Below are positions 41,892 through 51,095 of a stretch of 64,000 bases of DNA, piece after piece. Positions within the stretch are counted from its first letter, which is position 1, and each line of letters begins with the position of its first letter. The notes below the pieces were generated by a model, which was not told the DNA's origin, searched no databases, and saw only the letters and a program-made list of their open reading frames with translations. The DNA is from JAENVT01 sp963720775 (GTDB taxonomy: Bacteria; Actinomycetota; Acidimicrobiia; Acidimicrobiales; Ilumatobacteraceae): NCBI GenBank assembly GCA_963720775.1, contig CAVRGR010000006.1, positions 248,001-312,000 of the forward strand, read 5' to 3'. Position numbers and translations under genes: made by a program.

Positions 41892-43512
41892 GACGATCTC
41901 CGCCCATGCGATCGGCGCTACCGACAGCCCCCTGTTGGAAGAGACGATCGGTTCCGCGTTCGACCGAACGGTTGCCGCGCATCCCGATCACGAAGCCCTC
42001 GTGGTTCCGTTCCAAGGAGTTCGTCTCACGTATCGGCAGCTTGCCGAAGAGGTCGATCGCGTGGCTCGAAGCCTGCTGGCGCTGGGTCTCGATGCCGGCG
42101 ACCGAGTGGGGATGTGGAGTCCCAACAACGCCGAGTGGGTCTACTTGCAGTTCGCCGCGGCGAAAGCAGGCGTGATCCTGGTCAACATCAACCCCGCCTA
42201 CCAGACCGAGGAGCTGAGGTTCGCGCTGTCGCAATCGGGATGCCGAGCTCTGGTGTCGGCTACCGGCTTCAAGTCCAGTGACTACGCCGCGATGGTCTCT
42301 GCCGTGCGTGGCTCACTGTCCCAGCTCCAGCACGTGGTGTTCCTCGGCACGGACGACTGGGATCAACTGCTCGCCGCGGGTGAAGGTGTTTCGCCAGAGG
42401 CGCTCGCGGCACGTAGTGCATCCTTGAGCAACCTCGATCCCATCAACATTCAGTACACCAGCGGCACGACAGGCTTCCCCAAAGGCGCCACCCTCAGCCA
42501 TCGCAACCTGCTCAACAACGGCTACTTCCTCGGCAAGGGATTTCGCTACACCGAGGCCGATCGAGTGTGCATTCCTGTCCCCTTCTACCACTGCTTCGGG
42601 ATGGTCATCGGCAACCTTGCCTGCCTGACCCATGCGACCACGACTGTGTTGCCGGCACCGTCGTTCGATGCACTCACGACGTTGCAGACGGTCGAGGCAG
42701 AACGCTGCACCAGCCTGCTCGGCGTGCCGACCATGTTCATCGCCATGCTCGGGCATCCCGACTTCCACGACTACGACCTGTCGTCGCTGCGCACCGGGAT
42801 GATGGCCGGCTCACCGTGCCCGATCGAGGTCATGAAGCAGTGTGTCGACGAGATGCACATGAGCGAGGTCACCATCGGCTACGGGATGACGGAGACGTCG
42901 CCGGTGTCGACCCAGACCTCGGCCGACGATCCACTGGAGAAGCGCGTCGGCAGCGTCGGACGGGTCCATCCCCATGTGCAGGTGAAGGTCATCGACCCGG
43001 ACCCGCTCGGCGTTGGCACTCTCGGCCGGAACGAGCCGGGAGAGCTGTGCACCAAGGGCTATTCGGTGATGCTCGGCTACTGGAACGAACCGCAGATGAC
43101 GGCCGAGGCCATCGACGCCGACGGCTGGATGCACAGCGGTGATCTGGCGGTCATGGACGACGACGGTTACGTCAGCATCGTCGGGCGCATCAAGGACATG
43201 ATCATCCGCGGCGGCGAGAACATCTATCCACGCGAGGTCGAGGAGTTCCTCTACACACACCCCGACATCGTCGACGTCCAGGTGATCGGAGTTCCCGACG
43301 ATAAGTACGGGGAAGAGCTCGTTGCCTGGGTTCGATTGCGCGACGGCGCCAGCCTCACTCGCGACGAGTTGGCCGCCTTCTGCAAGGGCCGGATCGCCCA
43401 CTTCAAGATCCCGCGGCACGTGCACATCACCGACGAGTTCCCCATGACAGTCACCGGCAAGATCCAGAAGTACAAGATCCGCGAGATGTCGGTCGAGCAA
43501 CTCGGCCTCTGA
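41890..43512 (+). CDS. AMP-dependent acyl-CoA synthetase (fatty-acid-CoA ligase)
   Basis: A 540-residue adenylate-forming ligase: YTSGTTGFPKGATLSHRN, YGMTETSPVS, HSGDLAVMDDDGYVSIVGRIK, GGENIYPREVEEFLYTHPD and the C-terminal lysine in TVTGKIQKYKIREM. Length and motifs match medium- and long-chain acyl-CoA synthetases, close in style to the ligase at 2708-4315. It stands alone, divergent from a GNAT gene and convergent with a threonine dehydratase-like gene. It would activate fatty acids for beta-oxidation or supply starter units; its substrate is unknown. Confidence 0.9.
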   Translation: MTISAHAIGATDSPLLEETIGSAFDRTVAAHPDHEALVVPFQGVRLTYRQLAEEVDRVARSLLALGLDAGDRVGMWSPNNAEWVYLQFAAAKAGVILVNINPAYQTEELRFALSQSGCRALVSATGFKSSDYAAMVSAVRGSLSQLQHVVFLGTDDWDQLLAAGEGVSPEALAARSASLSNLDPINIQYTSGTTGFPKGATLSHRNLLNNGYFLGKGFRYTEADRVCIPVPFYHCFGMVIGNLACLTHATTTVLPAPSFDALTTLQTVEAERCTSLLGVPTMFIAMLGHPDFHDYDLSSLRTGMMAGSPCPIEVMKQCVDEMHMSEVTIGYGMTETSPVSTQTSADDPLEKRVGSVGRVHPHVQVKVIDPDPLGVGTLGRNEPGELCTKGYSVMLGYWNEPQMTAEAIDADGWMHSGDLAVMDDDGYVSIVGRIKDMIIRGGENIYPREVEEFLYTHPDIVDVQVIGVPDDKYGEELVAWVRLRDGASLTRDELAAFCKGRIAHFKIPRHVHITDEFPMTVTGKIQKYKIREMSVEQLGL

Positions 43513-43519
43513 CCCGGAG

Positions 43520-44521
43520 TCAGTCGAGGGCGATCTGCTTGCAGAAGGTCTCCGGATCGATGTTGGCCCCACACACCACCAAGCCCACACTCCTGCCCTC
43601 GAGTCGTTCGCGGAGCGGGTACATCAACGCGGCCAGTGCGGCGGCGCCGGCGGGTTCGACGGCGAGCTTCGCAGAGCGGAACAGCAGGCGCATTCCATCG
43701 CGGATCTGATCGTCGTCGACGAGGACTATCTCGTCGACGAACTGTCGATTGAGCGCATATGAGTACGGTTCGCAACGCGGTGCGCCGAGCGAGTCGGCTA
43801 TCGTGCGCACAGCGTCGATCGACTGTGGCGAACCAGCTTTGAAGCTGCGACTGAGGGTGTCTGCACCCTCGGGCTCGACCACGAACACGTCGGTTGCCGG
43901 GCTCAGCTGCTTCACCGCGCAGGCCACGCCCCCCGTGAGCCCGCCGCCGCCGGCGGCGACGATCACTGCGTCGAGCGATCCGCCTGCGGCGGCCACCTGG
44001 TCGACGAACTCCAGACCTATCGACGCGGTGCCGAGAGCGGTCTTGGGGCCCTCGTAGGGATGAACGAACGTACGGCCTTCGCTCGCCTCGATCTCCTTGA
44101 CCCGATCGAACGCCGCGTGCACGTTGTCGACGAGCTCGACCTTGGCGCCGAACTCGCGGCACAACTGGATGCGGAACGGGTTGGCACTCTTCGGCATCAC
44201 GACCGTCGCCGTGCTGCCGAGCATGCGGGCCGAGTATCCGAGTGACACGGCGTGGTTGCCGGCCGACACTCCCGTGACGCCGCGTTCCAATGCAGCTGCG
44301 TCGAGGTCGAGCATCACGGAGAGAGCCCCGCGCGGCTTGAAGCTCCCGGTTCGTTGGAACAGCTCTTCTTTCAACCACACCGTCGTCGACGCGCCGACCG
44401 CGGCGTCGACCGCGTCGTCGACGAGGAGACGGACGGGTGTGGTGACCACCAGATCGCCGAGGCGTGCTCGATTGGCGCGGATTGCTTCGATCGTGGGGGC
44501 TTCGACCTGCGTGGTGGACAT
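43520..44521 (-). CDS. Threonine/serine dehydratase-like PLP enzyme
   Basis: A 333-residue fold-type II PLP enzyme. The PLP lysine lies in RTGSFKPRGA, the phosphate-binding glycine loop is VAAGGGGLTGG, and SAGNHAVSLGY is the substrate Ser-Ala-Gly-Asn loop. It lacks the C-terminal ACT regulatory domain, so it fits the catabolic threonine dehydratase or serine racemase-like group. It would deaminate L-threonine or L-serine to the oxo acid and ammonia, though related enzymes act on hydroxy-aspartate. The stop is 7 bases from the convergent ligase stop. Confidence 0.87.
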   Translation of the reverse strand: MSTTQVEAPTIEAIRANRARLGDLVVTTPVRLLVDDAVDAAVGASTTVWLKEELFQRTGSFKPRGALSVMLDLDAAALERGVTGVSAGNHAVSLGYSARMLGSTATVVMPKSANPFRIQLCREFGAKVELVDNVHAAFDRVKEIEASEGRTFVHPYEGPKTALGTASIGLEFVDQVAAAGGSLDAVIVAAGGGGLTGGVACAVKQLSPATDVFVVEPEGADTLSRSFKAGSPQSIDAVRTIADSLGAPRCEPYSYALNRQFVDEIVLVDDDQIRDGMRLLFRSAKLAVEPAGAAALAALMYPLRERLEGRSVGLVVCGANIDPETFCKQIALD

Positions 44522-44541
44522 GTCCGATCCACCGTACCTTC

Positions 44542-44730
44542 TCAGTCGGGGGACTTGAGCCTCAGATAGACCGTGAGCAGGACGACAAGAACGATCACGA
44601 TGAAGAACGCACGGAGCAGCCAGTAGATCGTGCCGAGTACGAAGCGGAACACGACGACGGCAAGGACGATCACGATCAGATAGCCGACGACTGTGGCCAG
44701 GAACGAACGGGCCCGGCTTGGCTGCTCCAC
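44542..44730 (-). CDS. Small two-segment membrane protein
   Basis: A 62-residue protein if started at GTG (VEQPSRARSF). It has two hydrophobic segments, ATVVGYLIVIVLAVVVFRF and WLLRAFFIVIVLVVLLTVYL, separated by a short charged turn and ending RLKSPD. The longer open frame upstream is antisense noise within the sigma gene's 3' end. No known family is recognised. The ribosome site is weak (GGAG directly at the start), so confidence is moderate. Confidence 0.55.
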   Translation of the reverse strand: MEQPSRARSFLATVVGYLIVIVLAVVVFRFVLGTIYWLLRAFFIVIVLVVLLTVYLRLKSPD

Positions 44731-44768
44731 ACTCCGAGTATGCCAGCGCTGAGGTCGAGATGCTCGGG

Positions 44769-45985
44769 CTACACCAGCGAGGCCAGCCGTCGCTCCACGA
44801 AGCGGCGGTCGCTGTCGTTGCAAGGGCAGCTCAGCGCCTGCCGGTACGACTCGGCGGCCGCCAGCGTCTGCCCGACGCGTCGCTGGAAGTCGGCGCGCGT
44901 GTCGACCAGTACAGGTGCCACCGTTCTGTTGGACCGCCGACCAGTTCTTCGAGCAGCGCCAAGCCGGCGGCCGGGCCGGCAACCTCGGCCACCGCGACTG
45001 CTCTGTTCACGCGGACGACGGGGGTCGGCCATCGCTTCTCCAGCAGCAGGTACAGCTCGGCGATCTGTGGCCAATCGGTGTCGGCGAAGGTCGGTGCAGC
45101 TCCGTGCAGACAGGCGATCGCGGCCTGCATCTGGTAGGCGCCAGGTCGGCCGCGCCGCAGCACCGAGTCGACGAGAACGGACGCTTCGGCGATCGCCGCG
45201 TGATCCCACAGCGAGCGGTCTTGATCGGCCATCAGCACGATCTCGCCGACCGAGTCGGTTCTGGCGAGACGGCGTGCATCGGTCGCCAGCGTCAACGCGA
45301 GCAGGCCGACGCACTCGGCTTCGTCGGGCATCAGATCGACCAGCACCCGCGCCAGTCGGATCGCTTCGTCGGCCAGGTCGATGCGTCCACCCAGTTCGCC
45401 GGCTGGTGCGTGGTGGCCGACCGTGAACACCGCGTACACCGTCGCCAGCACCGGTCGCAGTCGATCGGGCAGCTCGTGAGGATCGGGCACCCGATACGGG
45501 ATCCGCGCCTTCGCGATCTTCGCCTTGGAACGGCTGATCCGCTGGCCGATCGTGGCCTCCGGCACCAGGAAGACGCGGGCGATGTCGACGGTGCTCAACC
45601 CGCAGATGGTGCGCAGCGCGAGGGCGACTTGAGACTCCGGTGACAACGCCGGGTGACAGCACGTGAACAGCAGGCGCAAGCGGTCATCGCGGTTGTCGAC
45701 ATCGTCGCTGGCGCCCGACTCTGTGAGCAATCGGAACGCCTCCACCTCCTTCGGAGCCCGCCTGGCCTCACGGCGGATGCGGTCGAGCTCCTTGTTGCGA
45801 GCGACGGTTGTGAGCCAGGCACCGGGCCTGTCGGGCACGCCATCGCGTCGCCAGACGTCGGCGGCGACCACGAGCGCATCGTGCAACGCATCTTCCGCCC
45901 GATCGATGTCTCCCGTCAGGCGAATGAGGGTGGCCAGGACCTGGCCACCCTCGATGCGGATGATCTCGTCGAGTGGATCGATCAG
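44769..45985 (-). CDS. ECF RNA polymerase sigma factor with DUF6596-type C-terminal domain (frameshifted)
   Basis: About 404 residues after correction. Sigma region 2 shows LATLIRLTGDIDRAEDALHD and GAWLTTVARNKELDRIRREA; region 4 shows ALALRTICGLSTVDIARVFL and PEATIGQRISRSKAKI; the long C-terminal helical domain is typical of the ECF group that pairs with YCII/DGPF proteins. The end is in another frame: after GGPTERWHLYWSTRA the frame must shift near 44893-44899, in a GCGCGC run, to read DFQRRVGQTLAAAESYRQAL and the final RRFVERRLASLV. No ATG or GTG is present at the start; a CTG at 45985 overlaps the YCII stop (CTGA). Either a rare start or another sequence error. Confidence 0.78.
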
Positions 45986-46353
45986 CCCATCTCGCTGAAG
46001 TCGACGACCGGGCGAACCTCCACCCGGCCGTACCAGGCGCCCGGGATCTGCGCGGCCCAGCTCAACGCCTCGTCGAGATCCTTGCAATCGAGCAGGTAGA
46101 AGCCGCCGAGCGTTTCCTTGGTCTCGGCGAACGGACCGTCGGTAGCGATGACATCGCCGCCCTTGGCGCCGCCGGTGACCTGAATGGTGGTTGCCGTGTT
46201 GGTCGGCTGGAGGGCCTCGCCTCCACCGATCACCCCGGCCGCTCCACCGACCTCGCCGAAGTGCATGTACTCGCCCATGATCTTGCCCCACAACTCGGGG
46301 TCGGGCGCGCTCGACGGTTCCGTGCCGTAGATCAGTGCTGCGTACCTGGGCAT
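45982..46353 (-). CDS. YCII/DGPF-domain protein, partner of the ECF sigma factor
   Basis: A 123-residue protein beginning MPRYAALIYGTEPSSAPDPE with the diagnostic DGPFAETKETLGGFYLLDCK segment of the YCII-related DGPF family. A good ribosome site (AAAGGAAAC) precedes the ATG. These proteins are regularly encoded directly before sigma factors of the present type and are suspected to modulate them. Its stop overlaps the proposed sigma start, so translation is coupled. Confidence 0.9.
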   Translation of the reverse strand: MPRYAALIYGTEPSSAPDPELWGKIMGEYMHFGEVGGAAGVIGGGEALQPTNTATTIQVTGGAKGGDVIATDGPFAETKETLGGFYLLDCKDLDEALSWAAQIPGAWYGRVEVRPVVDFSEMG

Positions 46354-46451
46354 GTTGTTTCCTTTCGATGGGGACGTATGGATACGACGATCGGCCGGGT
46401 TCGATTTCGACACGTCGACCGGAATTGTTCCACGATCCCGCTGTCGCCGGT

Positions 46452-46500
46452 CGAAGTGTTGCCCGACGGCACCACGACGGTGCCCTCGGACAACACTTCG
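46452..46500. promoter_or_regulatory. Long near-perfect inverted repeat
   Basis: CGAAGTGTTG pairs perfectly with CAACACTTCG over 10 bp, followed inward by CCGA/TCGG and GGCACC/GGTGCC, with two single-base mismatches and a 5-base loop (ACGAC). It sits in the 186-base divergent gap between the YCII-sigma unit and the MmcQ gene, about 40 bases before the latter's start. It could be an operator or an RNA hairpin in the MmcQ leader. Confidence 0.6.
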
Positions 46501-46539
46501 CCATCTTGTCGGTGTCAAGGCGCGTCGTACGATCGGGGC

Positions 46540-46905
46540 ATGGGTCGTAACGGGGTGACGATCGACGATGTTCGCGAGCTGGCCGCTCAGCTCGAGCGTT
46601 CGTACGAGGTGCTCGTCCGCGACCGGGTGAAGTTCAGGGTGGGACAGATCGTCTATCTGGCATTCAGTGGCGACGACTCGTTGATGGGGTTTGCGTTCCC
46701 CAAAGAGGAGCGCGAGGCGCTCGTTGCCGCCGAGCCGCACAAGTTCATGCTGCCCAAGGCCGGCGACATGCGCTACAACTGGGTCGTGGTCCGCCTTGCC
46801 GAGATCGACCACGCGGAGATGACGGAACTCGTCGTCGAGGCGTGGCGGATGGTGGTGCCGAAGAAGGTCTTCAACGCGTACCTAGCGAAAGAGCGGTGTC
46901 CATGA
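46540..46905 (+). CDS. MmcQ/YjbR family protein
   Basis: A 121-residue protein starting MGRNGVTIDDVRELAAQLER. The segment LMGFAFPKEEREALVAAEPH and the ending VVEAWRMVVPKKVFNAYLAK are typical of the MmcQ/YjbR fold, whose members resemble a CyaY-like double-wing DNA-binding shape. The function is not established. The stop overlaps the next gene by ATGA. Confidence 0.82.
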   Translation: MGRNGVTIDDVRELAAQLERSYEVLVRDRVKFRVGQIVYLAFSGDDSLMGFAFPKEEREALVAAEPHKFMLPKAGDMRYNWVVVRLAEIDHAEMTELVVEAWRMVVPKKVFNAYLAKERCP

Positions 46906-48248
46906 CCGATGCACTCACTGGCGAGACGATCGAGCTTCTGCAGCACCTGATCCGCAACCGTTGCGTCAACGACGGAACCGCCGAGTCCGGCTACGAAACT
47001 CGCAACGCCGATCTGCTGCGTTCGTTCCTCGGCTCGACGGGGCTCGACTTCCAGCAGTTCGAACCGACACCCGGCCGTGCCTCGCTGGTGACGCGCATCG
47101 AAGGCAGCGACCCGACCGCACCGAGCCTGTGCCTGATGGGCCACACCGACGTCGTGCCGGTCAACGAGAGCGGGTGGTCGCGCGACCCGTTCGGTGGCGA
47201 GCTCGTCGACGGCGAAGTGTGGGGCAGGGGAGCGGTCGACATGCTCAACCTCACCGCGTCGATGGCTGTTGCCTTCCGCCACCTCGCGTCGGGCGGATTT
47301 CGTCCGAAGGGCGACTTGATCTACTTCGCAGTGGCCGATGAAGAGTCGGGCAGTGCCCACGGGATGCAGTGGTTCGCCGATCACGAACCAGATGCCATCC
47401 GTGCCGACTACGTGCTTACGGAGGAGGGCGGCCTGCACACCGGCCCCACCGATCAGCCGTACATCTCGATCAACGTCGGGGAGAAGGGCGTGGCGTGGCG
47501 CCGGCTGCGAGTGCGCGGCACGCCCGGGCACGGCTCGACTCCGTACAAGGCCGACAATGCGCTGATGACGGCGGCCGCCGTGATGCAACGGATCGGCGAC
47601 TACCGGCCGGCGCCGCGCTTCCACGAGTTGTGGACCGCCACCGTCGAGTCCCTCGGCGTCGACGACGACACGAAGAGAAGCCTGCTCGATGAGACCCAGA
47701 TCGACGACTTCCTCGACTCGTTGCCTCACCCCGGCCCGGCGGTGTTCCTGCACTCATGCACGCACACGACGTTCTCGTGCAACACGATCGCCGGCGGGCC
47801 GACGCGGATGAAGACGAACGTGATCCCCGACACCGTGGAGATCGGCGTCGACGTGCGCACGTTGCCGGGCGAAGGGCACGACGACGTGACCGCCCACCTC
47901 AAGGCCGCGCTCGGTGATCTCTACGACAAGGTCGATGTCGAGGTGATCATGGACGACCCGGCCTCGATCAGCAGGGTCGACAACCCGTTGTGGAACAGCC
48001 TCGAGCGAGCCATCGCCAAACCGTTCCCGACGGCTCGGCCGACGCCGCAACTCGTCGTCGGTTTCACCGACGCGCGCATCTATCGCAACATGGGCGCCGT
48101 CGCCTATGGCACGGGTTTGTTCAGCCCGGATGTGGAGCCGGCGGAGTTCGGCCGCAGGTTCCACGGCAACGACGAGCGCATCGACGTCGAGTCGTTGCGA
48201 CTCACCACCCAGTTGTGGCTCGACGTGGTTCGCGACCTGTTGGGCTGA
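46902..48248 (+). CDS. M20 family metallopeptidase/deacylase
   Basis: A 448-residue co-catalytic zinc hydrolase of the M20 group (ArgE/DapE/carboxypeptidase-like). Metal and catalytic residues are visible: His and Asp in LMGHTDVVPVN, the bridging Asp in WGRGAVDML, and the Glu pair in FAVADEESGSAHG. The dimerisation/lid domain is marked by RGTPGHGSTPYKADNAL. The start is ATG overlapping the MmcQ stop, chosen because similarity starts there. Acyl-amino-acid or dipeptide hydrolysis is likely; the exact substrate is open. Confidence 0.87.
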   Translation: MTDALTGETIELLQHLIRNRCVNDGTAESGYETRNADLLRSFLGSTGLDFQQFEPTPGRASLVTRIEGSDPTAPSLCLMGHTDVVPVNESGWSRDPFGGELVDGEVWGRGAVDMLNLTASMAVAFRHLASGGFRPKGDLIYFAVADEESGSAHGMQWFADHEPDAIRADYVLTEEGGLHTGPTDQPYISINVGEKGVAWRRLRVRGTPGHGSTPYKADNALMTAAAVMQRIGDYRPAPRFHELWTATVESLGVDDDTKRSLLDETQIDDFLDSLPHPGPAVFLHSCTHTTFSCNTIAGGPTRMKTNVIPDTVEIGVDVRTLPGEGHDDVTAHLKAALGDLYDKVDVEVIMDDPASISRVDNPLWNSLERAIAKPFPTARPTPQLVVGFTDARIYRNMGAVAYGTGLFSPDVEPAEFGRRFHGNDERIDVESLRLTTQLWLDVVRDLLG

Positions 48249-48264
48249 GGCTACGTTTTCACCC

Positions 48265-48957
48265 ATGGCCGAAACGATCTCCTTCCCGAGCAATGGTTCC
48301 GAAGCATCTGGGTACCTCGTCAAACCGGATGGTGGTTCCGGTCCCGGAGTGCTGGTGATCCAAGAGTGGTGGGGTCTCGACTCCGGGATCAAGGAGATGA
48401 CCGACCGTCTCGGTGCCGCCGGGTTCGTGGCCCTCGCTCCCGACCTCTACCACGGCGAGCTCGCCGCACACGACGAGATGGACAAGGCCGGTCAGCTGAT
48501 GCAGTCGATGCCGCCCGATCGCGCCGCACGCGACATGAGCGGGGCCATCGACTACCTCGACGGCCTCGACGCCGTCACCGGCCGCGGCATCGGCGTGGTC
48601 GGGTTCTGCATGGGCGGGATGTTGTCGTTCCTCATCGCCGCCGGGCGACCCGACAAGGTCACCGCGTTGGTGCCGTTCTACGGCTTCCCGCAGGGCGACA
48701 TGGAGCCCGATTGGTCGAAGCTCACAGCGACGGTTCGCGGCCACATGGCAATGCACGACGACTACTTCGGACCCGAGGCCGCTGCGGCGCTCGAAGCGAA
48801 GTTGCAGGGCATGGGCAAGGACGTCATCCTCACCGTTCACCCTGGCACCGGTCACGCATTCATGGCCCCGCACAACGCGCTCGGAACGTTGAACGAGGAG
48901 GTTGCCACCGTCATCTGGCCGCAGGTGGTCTCGTTCCTGCACGAGCAGCTCGACTGA
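48265..48957 (+). CDS. Dienelactone hydrolase family protein
   Basis: A 230-residue alpha/beta hydrolase with VLVIQEWWGLDSGIKEMTDR, the Cys nucleophile in VVGFCMGGMLSF, and a His in TGHAFM; the acidic member is probably in the HDDYFGPE region. Length and the G-x-C-x-G-G motif match dienelactone hydrolases, which open lactone rings in aromatic degradation, though many relatives are general esterases. It follows the M20 gene by 16 bases and could be co-transcribed. Confidence 0.88.
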   Translation: MAETISFPSNGSEASGYLVKPDGGSGPGVLVIQEWWGLDSGIKEMTDRLGAAGFVALAPDLYHGELAAHDEMDKAGQLMQSMPPDRAARDMSGAIDYLDGLDAVTGRGIGVVGFCMGGMLSFLIAAGRPDKVTALVPFYGFPQGDMEPDWSKLTATVRGHMAMHDDYFGPEAAAALEAKLQGMGKDVILTVHPGTGHAFMAPHNALGTLNEEVATVIWPQVVSFLHEQLD

Positions 48958-48970
48958 CCGGGCCTACACG

Positions 48971-49825
48971 TCAACGGGTGGAGACGTAGCGCCAGATCTC
49001 GGTGAAGTCGCTGCCCGGCAGGGCGGCATCGCAACCTCGCCAGGTCGTGGTGACGGCAGTGGCAACGACATCTGCCGTGCCGGCCGAGGCGGCGCCGTCC
49101 ACGAACAGGCCGACGTCTTTCGTCATGTGAGCCGTCGAAAACCCGGCGTCGTAGCTGCCGGTGAGCACGCGGTTGGGGAACTTGTCGACGGTCGCCGAGT
49201 TGCGCCCCGTGGAGACGTTGAGCACGTCGATGATGGTGCCCATGTCGAGGCCGTGAGCCATGCCGAAGGCGACGGCCTCGGAGGTCGCCGCCAGCGCCGT
49301 GGCCGACAGGTAGTTGTTGGCCAGCTTCATGGCCTGACCCTGACCGGCGCGGTCGCCGACGTGGAAGAGGTTCCCGGTGAACGATTCCAGCAACGCTCGC
49401 TCGGCGGCGAGAACGGCGGAGGGGCCGGCGAACATGAGTGAGATCGTCGCTGCTCTGGCTCCAGCGGCGCCGCCCGACACCGGCCCGTCGCAGTAGGTGA
49501 CGCCCGCCGGCCCCAGCAGTGCTGCGGCCTCGACCGCCGCCTGCGGCCCGATGGTCGACAGGTCGATCAGTGTCGTCACCACGGACTGATCAGCGGCAAG
49601 GATCGCCTCTGCCACGGCGCGAGTGGCCGAGCCGTCGGGCACGCTGATCAAGATCGTCGTGCAGCGGCCGGCAACGTCGGCGACCGACGATGCCGCGACC
49701 GCTCCGACGGGCAGCCGGTCGTCGGTGCCGGCAACGTCGAAGCAGACAAGTCCGGGTGTCGCCGAGGCGACGTTGGTGGCCATCGGCCCGCCCATCTTGC
49801 CCAACCCGATGAAACCAACAGTCAT
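48971..49825 (-). CDS. 3-hydroxyisobutyrate dehydrogenase-like NAD(P) enzyme
   Basis: A 284-residue beta-hydroxyacid dehydrogenase. The nucleotide fold is GFIGLGKMGGPMATNV, the substrate loop is CDGPVSGGAAGA, and the catalytic lysine is in MKLANNYLSA. The family oxidises beta-hydroxyacids such as 3-hydroxyisobutyrate, tartronate semialdehyde or imine substrates. It is directly downstream of the carboxymuconolactone decarboxylase-like gene (2-base gap), so they form an operon. Confidence 0.87.
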   Translation of the reverse strand: MTVGFIGLGKMGGPMATNVASATPGLVCFDVAGTDDRLPVGAVAASSVADVAGRCTTILISVPDGSATRAVAEAILAADQSVVTTLIDLSTIGPQAAVEAAALLGPAGVTYCDGPVSGGAAGARAATISLMFAGPSAVLAAERALLESFTGNLFHVGDRAGQGQAMKLANNYLSATALAATSEAVAFGMAHGLDMGTIIDVLNVSTGRNSATVDKFPNRVLTGSYDAGFSTAHMTKDVGLFVDGAASAGTADVVATAVTTTWRGCDAALPGSDFTEIWRYVSTR

Positions 49826-49827
49826 GC

Positions 49828-50262
49828 TCAGCCCTTCGCCGCTGGGTCGGGGATGTTGGGCATCGGCTTGTCGCTGGGCGGTGGCGCGACGCCTTCGGCA
49901 TCGAGCACTTCGCGGGCCAGTCGAAACGCCTCGACGCCCGCCGGCACGCCCGCGTAGACCATCACCTGGATCAGGGTGTCGCGCAACTCGTCGAGCGTGC
50001 ACCCGTTGCGCAACGCCCCGCGGAAGTGCAGCTTGAACTCGTGCGACCGATTCAATGAGGCGAGGATGCACAGGTTGTTGAGGCTCCGTTGGCGGTCGCT
50101 GAGCGCGCTCCGCCCCCACACACCGCCCCAGCAGTACTCCGTGACCATCTCCTGGAACTCCCGGTTGAAGCTGTCGGCAGTGGCAAAGGCCTTCGTGACG
50201 AACTCCGGGCCGAGCACACGCGAACGAGCGTCGATCCCGGTTTGAAACAGTGAATCATCCAT
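49828..50262 (-). CDS. Carboxymuconolactone decarboxylase family protein
   Basis: A 144-residue protein of the PcaC/CMD fold: EYCWGGVWGRSALSDRQRSL, then LCILASLNRSHEFKLHFRGA and LRDTLIQVMVYAGVPAGVEA, which place the conserved Cys and His regions. Start MDDSLFQTG follows the family. The role in protocatechuate breakdown is possible, as a hydroxyacid dehydrogenase follows and a dienelactone hydrolase is close, but other pathway genes are absent. A divergent metallohydrolase starts 18 bases away. Confidence 0.85.
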   Translation of the reverse strand: MDDSLFQTGIDARSRVLGPEFVTKAFATADSFNREFQEMVTEYCWGGVWGRSALSDRQRSLNNLCILASLNRSHEFKLHFRGALRNGCTLDELRDTLIQVMVYAGVPAGVEAFRLAREVLDAEGVAPPPSDKPMPNIPDPAAKG

Positions 50263-50280
50263 GTTCGGTACCCTACGACG

Positions 50281-51066
50281 GTGACCGATCCAGACACGTA
50301 CGAAGTGTTCGCCATCAAGTACGCCGAGCGCGACGCGCGACGGCCGGAACACTTCCTCGGCGGCGACCCGCACGACGTGCCGATGTCGATGGACTACTTC
50401 GTCTGGGCGATCGTCGGCAGCGATCGCACCATCGTGGTCGACACCGGCTTCGACATCCTCGACGCGCAGAGCCGCAACCGTCGCCTGCTGCGCACCGCGA
50501 CCGAGGGGTTGGGTCTGGTCGGTGTCGATGCGGGCTCGGCACCCACCGTCGTGCTCACCCATCTGCACTACGACCACGTGGGAGGCTTCGACCAGTTCCC
50601 GAACGCGATCTTTCACCTCCAAGATCGGGAGATGGCGTTCGCCACCGGGCGCAACATGATCGAGAGCGAGTACAGCCATGCGTTCACGGCGCGTCACGTC
50701 GCCGAGATGGTGATGGCCGTGCATGCCAAGCGAGTCCACTTCCACGATGGAGATGGCGAGTTGGCTCCCGGCGTCTCGGTGCATCACATCGGCGGCCACA
50801 CCGACGGTCTGCAGGTTGTACGCGTCAAGACCGCGAGCGGGTGGTTGGTTCTTGCATCCGACGCCACTCACTACTACGAGAACATGGAGGCAACCAGGCC
50901 GTTCTCGATCGTGTTCAACGTGCCGGAGATGATTGCCGGCTACGACGTGCTGCGGTCGCTCGCCGGCCCCGGTGGCGTCATCGTTCCCGGTCATGATCCG
51001 ATGGTGTTCGAGCGGCATCCGCCGGCGGATCCGTCACTCTCGGGGATCGCTGTCCGACTCGGCTGA
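50281..51066 (+). CDS. MBL-fold metallohydrolase, N-acyl homoserine lactonase-like
   Basis: A 261-residue metallo-beta-lactamase fold protein starting at GTG. The two-metal site is visible: TIVVDTGFD, HLHYDHVGG (HxHxDH), IGGHTDG, LASDATHY and VPGHDP. The layout matches the AiiA/AhlD-type lactonases that open the ring of homoserine lactones, but other lactone or thioester substrates are equally possible. It begins the strand switch opposite the CMD gene and is followed by the F420 oxidoreductase. Confidence 0.85.
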   Translation: MTDPDTYEVFAIKYAERDARRPEHFLGGDPHDVPMSMDYFVWAIVGSDRTIVVDTGFDILDAQSRNRRLLRTATEGLGLVGVDAGSAPTVVLTHLHYDHVGGFDQFPNAIFHLQDREMAFATGRNMIESEYSHAFTARHVAEMVMAVHAKRVHFHDGDGELAPGVSVHHIGGHTDGLQVVRVKTASGWLVLASDATHYYENMEATRPFSIVFNVPEMIAGYDVLRSLAGPGGVIVPGHDPMVFERHPPADPSLSGIAVRLG

Positions 51067-51095
51067 GCGTGGCGGGCGCTGCGTAGCCTGGCTCG

